Shown in pieces: positions 16,275-25,518 of a stretch of 64,000 bases of DNA. The DNA comes from an uncultured Saprospiraceae bacterium (GTDB taxonomy: Bacteria > Bacteroidota > Bacteroidia > Chitinophagales > Saprospiraceae), in NCBI GenBank assembly GCA_938001865.1, contig CALLAW010000032.1, positions 59,491 to 123,490 on the forward strand, given 5' to 3'. Under the pieces are notes generated by a model, which was given only the letters and a program-made list of their open reading frames with translations, was not told the origin of the DNA and did no database searches. A program made the position numbers and the translations under genes. Position 1 is the first letter of the stretch. Every line of letters begins with the position of its first letter.

Positions 16275-17969
16275 ATGAATACTGATGATAGAGAACTCGT
16301 GCAGATACATAGATTCAACCAATCTGTGGATCATATTACGTTGCCTGATCTCTTTAACTTTCCATTTTACTACGATCCGCATCCGCTGACTCGTCTTGCA
16401 GCTGAGTCACTCCAAGAGATGCTTGTCAATCAAGTAGGTTGGTCACACAACTTTGGGCTCGACCCCGACAGAGAGGGATTAGTCATCGGTAAGATGTTTG
16501 GGGTGATGGTGGTCAAGGACACTGACAGGAATATCGGATGGATCGCAGCTGTCTCTGGTAAGCTTGGTGGACGCAATGACATCCCAGGTCTCGTACCACC
16601 AATCTATGATATGCTCAAGGATGAGGGATTCTATAAGAGTCGAGAGCAAGAGATCAATGGAGAGACAGCCAAGTTACAAGCCATACTGACAGATGACCAA
16701 TATCTCACTCTCGTAGCTGAGCTAACCACTGCCCAAGAGCAATCCAAAATACTCACAGCTGAAGCTAGACGCATCTTCAACAAAGGACGAAAGGAAAGGA
16801 AAAAAATACGAAAATCTGCTCTCACCACTCTCTCAGCATCAGACTATGATCAGCTCCATGCTATGCATAAGACAGAGAGCCTCCACCAACAGCACGAAGT
16901 CAAAAGAATCACACATGAGTGGAATGAAAAAATCAGTGCAATAACAGAAAAACTCTCACCCTACCAAGAGCAAATCAAAGCAATCAAGACTAAACGAAAA
17001 GAGATGTCTAATGCCCTTCAGCATCGACTCTTTGACCAATATCACTTCCTCAATCGAGCGGGACAGACTAAGAGTGTCCTCGAGATATTTAAGCATACTT
17101 CCTATGAGATACCACCATCTGGGGCTGGTGAGTGTGCAGCACCTAAGTTGCTCCAGTATGCATTTGCCCACGAGCTGATACCTGTATGTATGGGAGAGTT
17201 CTGGTGGGGACAACCACCAAAGTCAGAGGTCAGAAAGCACAAAAACTATTACCCAGCATGCCGAGGCAAGTGTGAACCAATCTTAGCTCATATGTTGGAT
17301 GGACTACCGATGGATGACAACCCTCTCCTCAATGGTCCAGATGTCGGTAAGGTCATCCAGACGATCTACGAAGATGACAGCTTAGCAGTCATCCATAAAC
17401 CTCACGAACTCCTCTCTGTCCCTGGGAAGAGTATCGAAGAGTCTGTATATCTCAGGATGAAACAAGCCTACCCTGATAGCAATAGTCCCTTGATCGTACA
17501 TCGGTTAGATATGTCCACGTCAGGTATCATGTTGATCGCTAAGACGAAGAAAGCACATAAGTACCTCCAAAAACAATTCCTCAAGAAAACTCTCCAAAAA
17601 CAATATATCGCATTACTCGACGGCGAACTCTCTCAGTCAGACGGCGAAATCAACCTTCCAATCAGAGTAGACCTTGATGATAGACCAAGACAACTCGTCT
17701 GCTACCAACATGGCAAACATGCGAAGACTCTCTATCAAGTCCTAGAGGTCGTAGAGGGGAAGACTCGAGTACAATTCACTCCAGTGACCGGAAGGACACA
17801 TCAGCTGCGAATCCACTCGGCACACCAGGATGGTCTAGGCGTCGCTATCGTAGGAGATGACCTCTATGGTGTCAAAGCGGATCGTCTACATCTCCATGCT
17901 GCATATCTTCGATTCAGACATCCTGAGACTGAGGAGTATATAGAGTTCAGAGTCGAGCCTGAGTTCTAG
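16275..17969 (+). CDS. RluA-family RNA pseudouridine synthase with long N-terminal extension
   Basis: The 564-residue protein ends in an RluA-type catalytic domain (from about residue 360): IHKPHELLSVPG, then IVHRLDMSTSGIM with the catalytic aspartate in HRLD, and VTGRTHQLRIHSAH. The first 360 residues are unusual: a conserved N-terminal region, a charged, probably coiled-coil stretch at about 120-240 with many K/E/Q, and a GAGECAAPKLLQYAFAHELI segment with nearby cysteines (PACRGKC). This long form is known in several Proteobacteria and Bacteroidota. Its target position, rRNA or tRNA, cannot be read from sequence. Confidence 0.85.
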   Translation: MNTDDRELVQIHRFNQSVDHITLPDLFNFPFYYDPHPLTRLAAESLQEMLVNQVGWSHNFGLDPDREGLVIGKMFGVMVVKDTDRNIGWIAAVSGKLGGRNDIPGLVPPIYDMLKDEGFYKSREQEINGETAKLQAILTDDQYLTLVAELTTAQEQSKILTAEARRIFNKGRKERKKIRKSALTTLSASDYDQLHAMHKTESLHQQHEVKRITHEWNEKISAITEKLSPYQEQIKAIKTKRKEMSNALQHRLFDQYHFLNRAGQTKSVLEIFKHTSYEIPPSGAGECAAPKLLQYAFAHELIPVCMGEFWWGQPPKSEVRKHKNYYPACRGKCEPILAHMLDGLPMDDNPLLNGPDVGKVIQTIYEDDSLAVIHKPHELLSVPGKSIEESVYLRMKQAYPDSNSPLIVHRLDMSTSGIMLIAKTKKAHKYLQKQFLKKTLQKQYIALLDGELSQSDGEINLPIRVDLDDRPRQLVCYQHGKHAKTLYQVLEVVEGKTRVQFTPVTGRTHQLRIHSAHQDGLGVAIVGDDLYGVKADRLHLHAAYLRFRHPETEEYIEFRVEPEF

Positions 17970-18086
17970 TCAGATACGGATTGCACTGATGCGTAGCTTG
18001 AGTGAGACTGCCTCATAGCGACAGTGAGTTCTCGGAGTCATGGGTGGAAAGTTAGTCAGGACTCATCGGTTAGTTAGACTCATCTA

Positions 18087-19910
18087 TCACCTGACTAGCG
18101 TAATATCACCACTATAGATTTGTTTTTCCCCATTTTCATGTAAGACTTCGATGAGGTAGACGTAGACTCCCTGCTCTGCTGGTACATTGTCAAATGTTCC
18201 GTCCCACCATGATCCATTGTCATGAATAGAAAACTTATCTGTATAGAAGATGAGATTGCCCCAGCGGTCATAGATCTCATAGCGGAGGATACAGATATCA
18301 TAGAGATCTGTACTTCCTATAATGAACTTGCCATCGTCCCCATTACTGCAGGTCGGGCAGAAGATATTGGGGAAGAAGATCGGACAGTCAGGGATGTCTA
18401 TCATGACTTCGACGGGTACTCGACAGCCCTCATCATCATTGACATATACGGTGTGGATCCCTTCTGTGACATTGTCAAAGATATTGGACTCTTGGAAGAC
18501 ATTGGTAGAGTCAAGTGAGTATGTGATATTACCCATCGCTTGACTTGCTAAGACCTCTATCGAGCCTAATCTGACCGCACAGTCAGCATCTGTGACGATT
18601 GCATCATCTACGATTACTGTGATCTCATTTTGAAGAGAGATGCTAGTACTGGCTGTACAGCCGATACTATCTGAGACAGTCAGGGTATAATCTCCTTGTG
18701 AGAGACCTTCAAAGATGGGTGAGAGTTGGATCGGGCCATCATTGATACTGAATCCAACGAGAGGCTCATTATAGACAGCATCTACACTGATCGATCCTAC
18801 TGAGAGACCACAGAAATCACTAGAGCTATTGTCAATAGTGATCTCAGCTGGTACAGTAGGGAGTATGGTGAACTGTGCAGATGTAGTACAGTCATTACGA
18901 TCGATGATATCGACCACATAGTCACCGGGAGGAAGATCAGTAAAGATCGCTTCACTCTGTGCTGTGACGAATCCATCGATGCTATAGGTGTTGCCTATGG
19001 ATGGAGATGCGATGATAGTGACACTTCCGTTGTCTAAGCCACAAGTCGTATCATTGATCACGACATCATCCACTACTACAGGCGGTATCTCGAAGAGTAC
19101 TGCCTCTAGAGTATAGACACAACCCTCTTGGTCCGCTACGTAGATTGTATATGACCCAGCTGGTAGATTTTGGAATGTGGGCTCCTCTTGGTAGTTAATC
19201 CCGTCAAGCGAATAGGTAAACCCTTCGTCCGATGACTGTAAGGTGATACTTCCATTGACTTCTTCGCAGGTAAGATTGACATTGTCTGTAGTCACAGCTT
19301 GGCAAAATGAGATATTATCAATACCTAGACCAAAGGCTCCAGTGGGCCGGAATCCCTCTAGTCTCACGGCATAGATTTTCTGATCGCAACTTACCAGATT
19401 GAACCCCCAACAAGTCAAAGCTCCATCACCTGTCCCTGGATCTCCTGCAATGATGATATCTTCACGGATGACATCACCATTGATATCAAGCGATTGTATG
19501 ATGAACTGCTCGTTGAAGTCGATATCTAGATTGCAGCCACTGATACTATCGAGTGGTGAGTTGAACTGCAGTAAGAGCGGTGGTGCAAATGTCCCTGATA
19601 ATATTCCGTCATCTGTAAGGAAAAACTGTCCAATATCTATCCCTGGTGCTGGCTGATTATTACCCCAACTACTCCCAAATGCATCGACTGCGGTACCACC
19701 AACTCTCGCTAAGACTGGAAAGCCCCCATCTTCACGAGAAAATCTCAAACCGTACTGTGCAAAATATTGATCGTCAATGACTATCCCCTCGCTTGATGGC
19801 GAACCGTTAATCGTCTCAAAATCTAGAGTCACGCAGCCTAGCTCTACTTGACTAATCCCAGTAGAGATAGTAAAGACCATGAGCAGCAGTATGACTATTC
19901 TAATTATCAT
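18087..19910 (-). CDS. Secreted adhesin-like protein with SprB-type repeats and T9SS type B sorting domain
   Basis: The 607-residue protein has a signal peptide (MIIRIVILLLMVFTISTGIS). An N-terminal domain of about 180 residues follows (VTLDFETINGSPSSEGIVI ... NISFCQAVT). Then come four related repeats of about 80-85 residues, each with a C...GSI/GSV start and an aromatic Y-S/T-V-x-D-x-x-G-C end (for example GDYTLTVSDSIGCTAS), like SprB/CUB-type surface repeats. The last 90 residues (IFFPNIFCP ... YEIYDRWGNLIFYT ... GVYVYLIEVL) are the gliding-motility-associated C-terminal (type B) T9SS signal. It is probably exported to or beyond the cell surface. It is divergent from the next gene. Confidence 0.88.
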   Translation of the reverse strand: MIIRIVILLLMVFTISTGISQVELGCVTLDFETINGSPSSEGIVIDDQYFAQYGLRFSREDGGFPVLARVGGTAVDAFGSSWGNNQPAPGIDIGQFFLTDDGILSGTFAPPLLLQFNSPLDSISGCNLDIDFNEQFIIQSLDINGDVIREDIIIAGDPGTGDGALTCWGFNLVSCDQKIYAVRLEGFRPTGAFGLGIDNISFCQAVTTDNVNLTCEEVNGSITLQSSDEGFTYSLDGINYQEEPTFQNLPAGSYTIYVADQEGCVYTLEAVLFEIPPVVVDDVVINDTTCGLDNGSVTIIASPSIGNTYSIDGFVTAQSEAIFTDLPPGDYVVDIIDRNDCTTSAQFTILPTVPAEITIDNSSSDFCGLSVGSISVDAVYNEPLVGFSINDGPIQLSPIFEGLSQGDYTLTVSDSIGCTASTSISLQNEITVIVDDAIVTDADCAVRLGSIEVLASQAMGNITYSLDSTNVFQESNIFDNVTEGIHTVYVNDDEGCRVPVEVMIDIPDCPIFFPNIFCPTCSNGDDGKFIIGSTDLYDICILRYEIYDRWGNLIFYTDKFSIHDNGSWWDGTFDNVPAEQGVYVYLIEVLHENGEKQIYSGDITLVR

Positions 19911-19993
19911 AATATTCTAAACTAGACATTTTTGACATAAATACGACATCAATACTTATAAAATAACGGTTGCATAACATAAAAACGTGTAGA

Positions 19994-20025
19994 TTGACTT
20001 AGTTTAGACATTAAGAATGTTTTTG
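19994..20025 (+). promoter_or_regulatory. Candidate promoter of the arylsulfotransferase-like gene
   Basis: TTG at 19994-19996 and TGTTTTTG at 20018-20025 are separated by 21 bases, matching the Bacteroidota -33/-7 layout; the -7 differs from TAnnTTTG at one position. The ATG follows at 20048. Confidence 0.45.
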
Positions 20026-20047
20026 TAAATAATAAACAGTTACTCGT

Positions 20048-21616
20048 ATGAGATCTCTCCTCCTCTTAGCAATCATAAGTCTCACACCATGGACACTCAT
20101 CGCACAATGGGGTGGACCAGAAGGTGTCCAATTCAATAGTGATGATAGCTATGGTGGTTATACCATGTTCGAAAACTTTAATGCGACATTCCTCGTCAAC
20201 AATTGTGGAGAAATCATCAACCAATGGCAAGTAACGAATAGTGACCTTCATACCAAGCTCTTGCCCGATGGACAACTCGTCTACATCCAGAACAATCGAG
20301 TCTATGTCAGAGACTGGGATGACAATATCGTACAGATACTCCAACCTGGTGATGATGATATTGTCCTCGTCTATGAGGTCATCGAGCTACCCAATAAGAA
20401 CTTCCTCTGTCTGGCAAGAGAGCTCTACAGTGATCAGGACTTTGAGGATATTGGATATGTATTCGAGCCAGGAGAATCAGCGAGCAGGATAGATGCTGTA
20501 GTGGAGCTAGACAGAGCTAATGGTAATGTCGTATGGCGATGGAATCTCTCAGATCATGTCATCCAACAGAGAGATCCGACTAAGCCCAACTTTGGTGTTG
20601 TCATGGACAATCCTCAACTCTTAGATATGGATGCAGTCTTGACATTTGATTGGACATTCCAAGAGTCATTTATGATCAATGGGATGGATTATAATCCGGA
20701 ACTAGATCAGATCGTACTCAGTATCCGCAAGCTCAATGAGATCGCTATTATCGACCACTCTACGACTACTGAGGAGGCTGCCGGGAGCTCGGGCGGTAAC
20801 TCGGGGATGGGTGGAGATATCCTCTATCGCTGGGGTAATCCACAGAACTATGGGTACGGTGACGAGAATACTCACCTCAGCTTCTATCAACACAATCCCA
20901 ATTGGATCCTCCACGGAGAGCATGCAGGGAGCATCATCTACTTCAATAATGGACTAGATAGACCTCAAGGTGAATACTCAGAAGCATTTATAATCAATAC
21001 ACCTAGTGTGCTCAGTAATGGTATCTATCAGAGAGAAGAGGGTAGAGCATTCGGTCCAGAGACTCCAACCAAGATCTATTCTAATCAGACGACGAATGTC
21101 AATAATCTCTTCTCTGAGTACACGTCAGGTGCTAAGGTCTTACCCAATGGCAATATCTTCATCACTGAGGGTGATGACGCGATACTGAGAGAGTTTACAC
21201 CAGACGGACAATTGGCATGGGAGTATGCAGTGCCTTCCACTGGTTACATCTTCAGAGGGGTGAGATATGGAGATGATTATCCTGCATTTGAGGGTAGAGA
21301 TTTGACACCTGGTCAGACTATTGAGCAGCCGACGAGTGATTATGATTGTACGTTACTCGTCAGTACTGAGGATGTCATCCAGTCCTCACTAGAGGTCTAC
21401 TTTGACTCTCATCAGGTAGAGATCATCAATCCTGATCAGATCAACTATACTGCAGATATCATCACTCTGAGTGGACAGGCGATACAGACATTTGGCAGTG
21501 ACCGACTCCATGAGACTGTCCAGCTTGATACTCAACATCTCGGTCTCTATCTCCTCCGGATCAGAGATGGAGACACAGGAGAGTTACTCGATACTGTAAA
21601 GTTCATACTCAACTAA
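20048..21616 (+). CDS. Secreted arylsulfotransferase-like protein with T9SS type A sorting domain
   Basis: The 522-residue protein begins with a signal peptide (RSLLLLAIISLTPWTLIAQ). The following region matches the aryl-sulfate sulfotransferase (ASST) propeller: LLPDGQLVYIQNNRV, VVELDRANGNVVWRWNLSDH, HINPN-like MINGMDYNPELDQIVLS, and QHNPNWILHGEHAGSIIYFN. Classical ASST moves sulfate between phenols through a histidine; I have not located that residue with certainty. The last 80 residues (VYFDSHQVEIINPDQIN ... GLYLLRIRDG) look like a type A T9SS sorting domain, so the protein is probably released or surface bound. Confidence 0.75.
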   Translation: MRSLLLLAIISLTPWTLIAQWGGPEGVQFNSDDSYGGYTMFENFNATFLVNNCGEIINQWQVTNSDLHTKLLPDGQLVYIQNNRVYVRDWDDNIVQILQPGDDDIVLVYEVIELPNKNFLCLARELYSDQDFEDIGYVFEPGESASRIDAVVELDRANGNVVWRWNLSDHVIQQRDPTKPNFGVVMDNPQLLDMDAVLTFDWTFQESFMINGMDYNPELDQIVLSIRKLNEIAIIDHSTTTEEAAGSSGGNSGMGGDILYRWGNPQNYGYGDENTHLSFYQHNPNWILHGEHAGSIIYFNNGLDRPQGEYSEAFIINTPSVLSNGIYQREEGRAFGPETPTKIYSNQTTNVNNLFSEYTSGAKVLPNGNIFITEGDDAILREFTPDGQLAWEYAVPSTGYIFRGVRYGDDYPAFEGRDLTPGQTIEQPTSDYDCTLLVSTEDVIQSSLEVYFDSHQVEIINPDQINYTADIITLSGQAIQTFGSDRLHETVQLDTQHLGLYLLRIRDGDTGELLDTVKFILN

Positions 21617-21649
21617 TAGTTGAACAAATCCGCTGAGTAGGTCCACGCC

Positions 21650-22150
21650 TTATAACTCTAAGCTATCATAGTATCCAGTATCCTTGCCAGTCTGTGCCTT
21701 AGTGAGATGTGTGATCTGTCCGACATGATAACTCGTATGCTCTATCACATGGATGAGTGCCGAGTATCTTGACATTGTGAAGACTTGGACATTGATCTCG
21801 GTAAGCCAGTCAGTATACGGCACCGCATTTACGCAAGTGAGACCATCGTCGATAGCCCCGGTGATAAGAGCCTTGAGATCTGCTGTAGTGACCGATTGAT
21901 TGGGCACAAATTCGCTATCTCGCTGTCTGATATCAGCAAGACCTCCGATGCCAGAGCAGAGATACTGTCTGATATTGCCACTCAAGTGTAGGACGAGATT
22001 ACCCACAGAGTTAGTCACGTGATGAGGCGTATACCAGAGCTGGTTAGTATCCAATGCATCAAGACACTGGATGATGCGAGGGAGTGACTCATCTCTCAGC
22101 CTGAGTGTAGCTTCTGCAAGTATGGCGAGGTGTAGAGTATTATCAGACAT
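21650..22150 (-). CDS. DinB-like (DUF1572-type) four-helix protein
   Basis: The 166-residue protein is helical and carries the spaced histidines of the DinB superfamily metal site: NLVLHLSGN near residue 53 and HVIEHTSYHVGQI near residue 135. Members with this pattern bind zinc or nickel, and some are thiol-dependent transferases, but most have no known function. The ATG overlaps the xth stop by one base (TAATG), so it is cotranscribed and probably translationally coupled with exonuclease III. This is not the DNA polymerase IV DinB. Confidence 0.82.
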   Translation of the reverse strand: MSDNTLHLAILAEATLRLRDESLPRIIQCLDALDTNQLWYTPHHVTNSVGNLVLHLSGNIRQYLCSGIGGLADIRQRDSEFVPNQSVTTADLKALITGAIDDGLTCVNAVPYTDWLTEINVQVFTMSRYSALIHVIEHTSYHVGQITHLTKAQTGKDTGYYDSLEL

Positions 22151-22914
22151 TACTTTAGCGACAATTGTATCGGACAGTGGTCACTGCCCATATAGTCAGT
22201 ATGTGTGATTACATCTACCACTCGATCCATGTACTTGTCAGAGACGAGGAAGTAGTCTATCCTCCACCCAGCATTACGAGCTCGAGCACCTGTACGCAGA
22301 CTCCAGTAGGTATAGATGACCTCCTCAGGGTAGAGATGGCGATAGCTATCTACAAGTGACGCTTCCGCTAAAATGTGAGAGAAACCATCAATCTCTACTT
22401 GTGTATAGCCACTCGTCTTATTATAATTGGACTTTGGATTAGCGAGGTCGATCGCGGTGTGTGCTACATTGAAGTCACCTGTTACGATGATTGGTTTTTT
22501 CTTTTGGAGCTGAGTGAGGTAATTGGCAAATGCCACGTCCCATGTAGCCCTATAGTCCAGCCTCTTCATCCCTGATCCACCGTTGGGCACGTAGACATTG
22601 ACCAGATAGAAATCACTCGTCTCGATAGTGATGACTCTGCCCTCATCATCATGCTCAGGGATACCGATATCTCTACTCACAGAGATTGGCTCTTCCTTGC
22701 AGATGATAGAGACACCAGAGTACCCTTTTTTGGTCGCAGAGTTAGAGTAGATGTGATAATCATCTAACTCTTGGAGAGCTTCTGTTACCTGATCATCTTG
22801 AGCCTTAGTCTCTTGCAGACAGAAGTAGTCAGCATCCAATGATTTGAATTGATCGAAAAATTCCTTTTTGACTTGGGCACGGATGCCATTGACATTCCAA
22901 GAGATGATTTTCAT
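22150..22914 (-). CDS. xth: Exodeoxyribonuclease III / AP endonuclease
   Basis: The 254-residue enzyme cleaves DNA at abasic sites and degrades double-stranded DNA from 3' ends in base excision repair. All family motifs are present in order: ISWNVNGIRAQ, CLQETKAQ, YSGVSI, VNVYVPNG, GDFNVAHTAIDL, RIDYFLVSD and the catalytic GSDHCPI near the end. Length is standard. A -7 element lies 60 bases upstream and the DinB-like gene follows with a one-base overlap. Confidence 0.94.
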   Translation of the reverse strand: MKIISWNVNGIRAQVKKEFFDQFKSLDADYFCLQETKAQDDQVTEALQELDDYHIYSNSATKKGYSGVSIICKEEPISVSRDIGIPEHDDEGRVITIETSDFYLVNVYVPNGGSGMKRLDYRATWDVAFANYLTQLQKKKPIIVTGDFNVAHTAIDLANPKSNYNKTSGYTQVEIDGFSHILAEASLVDSYRHLYPEEVIYTYWSLRTGARARNAGWRIDYFLVSDKYMDRVVDVITHTDYMGSDHCPIQLSLK

Positions 22915-22974
22915 AGTTGATGAGAGTTACCTGATGTTATTAGAGTGATTGATATAATATGTGCAATGTACTTA

Positions 22975-22982
22975 CAAAGTTA
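22975..22982 (-). promoter_or_regulatory. Candidate -7 element for xth
   Basis: On the minus strand this reads TAACTTTG, an exact TAnnTTTG match, about 60 bases upstream of the xth ATG. No TTG was found at the expected -33 spacing. The remaining 150 bases up to the mvaA stop hold nothing I recognise. Confidence 0.4.
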
Positions 22983-23136
22983 GAGTTTATCACAGACAGT
23001 GAGGCGATCAGACTCTCCCGACAGGAAGTAGACTCCATGATCAGAGAGTAAGCCCACGATACTCTCATTGCTCACTTGTGGAGAGACAGCATATTGATGG
23101 GTTGGTCTCAAGCAGTCTGAGAGAACTCTAGTCATC

Positions 23137-24459
23137 CTATGCCATTTCACGATAGTGCTCTATGATCTGTCTGACCTTACTGTAAGAGACGTGTTGATCA
23201 CTGATCTGATTACAGACATGTCTATTTTCTTCGGCTGAGGCGTTGAGTTGGTTGAGGATATTCTGTAGGTGCATCTTCATGTGACCCTTCTGGATACCTG
23301 TAGTAGTCAGAGACCTGATGGCTGCGAAGTTCTGTGCTAGACCTGTAGCTGCGATGATACTCATGAGCTCTCGAGCTGATGGTCTTCCGAGGAGATCAAG
23401 GGAGAGATTGGCGAGAGGGTGGAGCTTAGTCAGACCACCCACTGTACCTATGGCAAGTGGTAAGTCTAGCTCAAATCTAAAAATGTCATCTCCGATCTCA
23501 CACTTACTCAAGCTCCGATATTGACCTGATCTACTCGCATAGGCATGACCACATGCTTCGATTGCCCTGAAGTCATTGCCAGTAGCTAAGACGACTGCGT
23601 CTATTCCATTGAAGATACCCTTGTTATGAGTCACTGCTCGATAGGGATCGATACGGGCAATATCTACTGCAGTTTTGAATTTGGCGGCAGCCTCTCTATG
23701 GTCTAGAGTGTCTCCTGCTATCTCTAAGTCTGCTACTGGGCACTCTACCCATGCTCTGACTCTACATTGGTCAGTATAGTTGGAGAGGATACTCATGATG
23801 ATGGAGAGTCGTCCTGAATCCGCATGATGTGTCGAGTAATATGTCTGCAGTGATTCTGCAAATTGTTCGAGACAGGTATTGATAAAGTTGGCTCCCATAC
23901 TATCACAAGTCTCAAATGTAGCCTTGATCTGATAGAGATTATCTACCTGATCGGTAAGGTCGATGAGGTCGATCTCTAAGATGCCTCCTCCTCGTCTACT
24001 CATATTGTGAGTGATCTCCTGAGTATCTGCGATGAGCTGCTGTCTTGCTGCGGCGAAGTTATCACTGAGCACAGTACTCTCTCCTTCCCATCTAAAGTGG
24101 ACCTGACCTATCTTGTTAGTGGCAACGATCTCAGTATGGATGCCTCCACGCTGAGCCCAATACTTAGCGGCACTACTCGCTGCTGCGACTACTGAGCTCT
24201 CCTCTATGACCATCGGGATCGTATAGTACTTACCATCAATCAAGAAGTTAGGAGCTACGCCAAATGGCAGGTGGAAGTTACTCAGCGTATTCTCACTGAA
24301 GTCATCAAATATCTTCTGCTCGCTATCATCGTCTAACCAATACTTCTTCATGATGGCAGTGCCATCTACAGATTCTGAGAGGAATGTCCGAGCTACCCAA
24401 TCGATCTTTTCTTCTTTGGATAGTTTGGAGAATCCTTTGATGCTTTTTGCAGTATTCAT
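23137..24459 (-). CDS. mvaA: Class II hydroxymethylglutaryl-CoA reductase
   Basis: The 440-residue enzyme converts HMG-CoA to mevalonate. Class II features are visible: PMVIEESSVVAAASSAAKYW with the catalytic glutamate, the cofactor motif DSMGANF, THNKGIFNGIDAV with the catalytic lysine, ATGNDFRAIEACGHAYA with the aspartate, and GIQKGHMKMHL with the catalytic histidine. There is no membrane anchor, so it is a soluble bacterial form. Some class II enzymes run in the degradative direction, but the neighbouring IPP isomerase 19 bases upstream argues for mevalonate-pathway isoprenoid synthesis here. Confidence 0.93.
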   Translation of the reverse strand: MNTAKSIKGFSKLSKEEKIDWVARTFLSESVDGTAIMKKYWLDDDSEQKIFDDFSENTLSNFHLPFGVAPNFLIDGKYYTIPMVIEESSVVAAASSAAKYWAQRGGIHTEIVATNKIGQVHFRWEGESTVLSDNFAAARQQLIADTQEITHNMSRRGGGILEIDLIDLTDQVDNLYQIKATFETCDSMGANFINTCLEQFAESLQTYYSTHHADSGRLSIIMSILSNYTDQCRVRAWVECPVADLEIAGDTLDHREAAAKFKTAVDIARIDPYRAVTHNKGIFNGIDAVVLATGNDFRAIEACGHAYASRSGQYRSLSKCEIGDDIFRFELDLPLAIGTVGGLTKLHPLANLSLDLLGRPSARELMSIIAATGLAQNFAAIRSLTTTGIQKGHMKMHLQNILNQLNASAEENRHVCNQISDQHVSYSKVRQIIEHYREMA

Positions 24460-24478
24460 AGAGGGTATAAATGTACTA

Positions 24479-25486
24479 TTATTTAACGGTAAGGAATGAT
24501 TGACACATTCTCAATCCTTCGACCTGAGTCTCTACATAGTCGCAGAGTGATTGGTAGTCACCTTGGGCATGCTTGAGGAATGGCGATGCTTGAGCATAGC
24601 AACTTGGCAGAGCTAACTTGCTGATGCAGTAGTATCCATCTACAAAGGACTTGATACCACCAGATGCGATGAGGGTCTTGGTTTGGACTTGATCTCCTAG
24701 CTTAGCGATCAGGGTATTGCAGATGTCTACCATCTCTGTGGCACTGTGTCCTAGTCGAGTGACTGGTGCATAGAGAGCTTGCTTACCTTCGGATGATCTG
24801 AGTAGCTCGAGTAGACTGAAGTTAGTCCCTCCATGTGCCCCGAACTCTATAGCCTCTAGTGGCAATCTGAGCAGAGCTTCTAAGCTTTGTGGTCCCATCC
24901 CTTGGCCGACTTCTTTGACATAGAGAGGGATGTCCAACTCTAAGAGAGCCTCGATACATTGGAGTGGAGAGAGGGTATATCTATCTCCTTCGGGTTGCAT
25001 CCATTCTTGGAGTGGATTGATATGTACGAAGAGGCCGTCCACTTCCAATTTGCCTATGAGCTGAGTGATCTTGTGGAGTGTATTCTCCTTGATCAGCTCC
25101 TCTACTTGTGCCACTCCAAGGTTAGCGATGAGAGGCTGGTCTGGCATGAGATGTCTTACTGCGAAGTCACTGAGTCTCTCATCACTCTCTAAGAGTTGTC
25201 TGCATGATCCGAGTCCCATCCCTAGTCCAAAGTCTTGGGCTGCTCTTGCGAGATTCTGATTGATGGTCTTGGCGAGCTGAGTCCCACCAGTCATACTAGA
25301 GATCCAGAGAGGGTACTGCATCTCTCTCTGTCCTACGGTAATCGGAAGCGTATCTGCCTTGCTCGGAAATCCAGAGAGCAGTGGCTCATAGTAGAACCTC
25401 TCGTCTTGTCCTGTGACGATTGAGTCCATTGCAAGTGAGATGTGATCTTGCTTCCTGCTCGCTGCTGTTGGGTCTTTTGCTGACAT
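24479..25486 (-). CDS. fni: Type 2 isopentenyl-diphosphate delta-isomerase (FMN-dependent)
   Basis: The 335-residue protein interconverts isopentenyl and dimethylallyl diphosphate using FMN and NADPH. Family motifs: SRKQDHISLAMDS at the N-terminus, PLWISSMTGGT, GLGSCRQLL, VHINPLQEWMQPEGD (the HINPxQE segment), YVKEVGQGMG and FGAHGGTNF. Length and motif order match IDI-2. It lies between a glycosyltransferase and HMG-CoA reductase on the same strand, giving two mevalonate-route enzymes side by side. The kinase and decarboxylase genes of the pathway are not in the window. Confidence 0.93.
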   Translation of the reverse strand: MSAKDPTAASRKQDHISLAMDSIVTGQDERFYYEPLLSGFPSKADTLPITVGQREMQYPLWISSMTGGTQLAKTINQNLARAAQDFGLGMGLGSCRQLLESDERLSDFAVRHLMPDQPLIANLGVAQVEELIKENTLHKITQLIGKLEVDGLFVHINPLQEWMQPEGDRYTLSPLQCIEALLELDIPLYVKEVGQGMGPQSLEALLRLPLEAIEFGAHGGTNFSLLELLRSSEGKQALYAPVTRLGHSATEMVDICNTLIAKLGDQVQTKTLIASGGIKSFVDGYYCISKLALPSCYAQASPFLKHAQGDYQSLCDYVETQVEGLRMCQSFLTVK

Positions 25487-25518
25487 GATTGAGTAACGTC
25501 TACTGAGTTAGGATTGTT

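Noticed and set aside
21610-21625. Hairpin TCAACT-AAT-AGTTGA at the end of the arylsulfotransferase-like gene
   Set aside because: Only six base pairs, no T-run, and it overlaps the stop codon; too weak to call a terminator.
21650-22150. DNA polymerase IV (DinB) next to exonuclease III
   Set aside because: The protein is a small four-helix DinB-superfamily protein with spaced histidines, unrelated to the Y-family polymerase.
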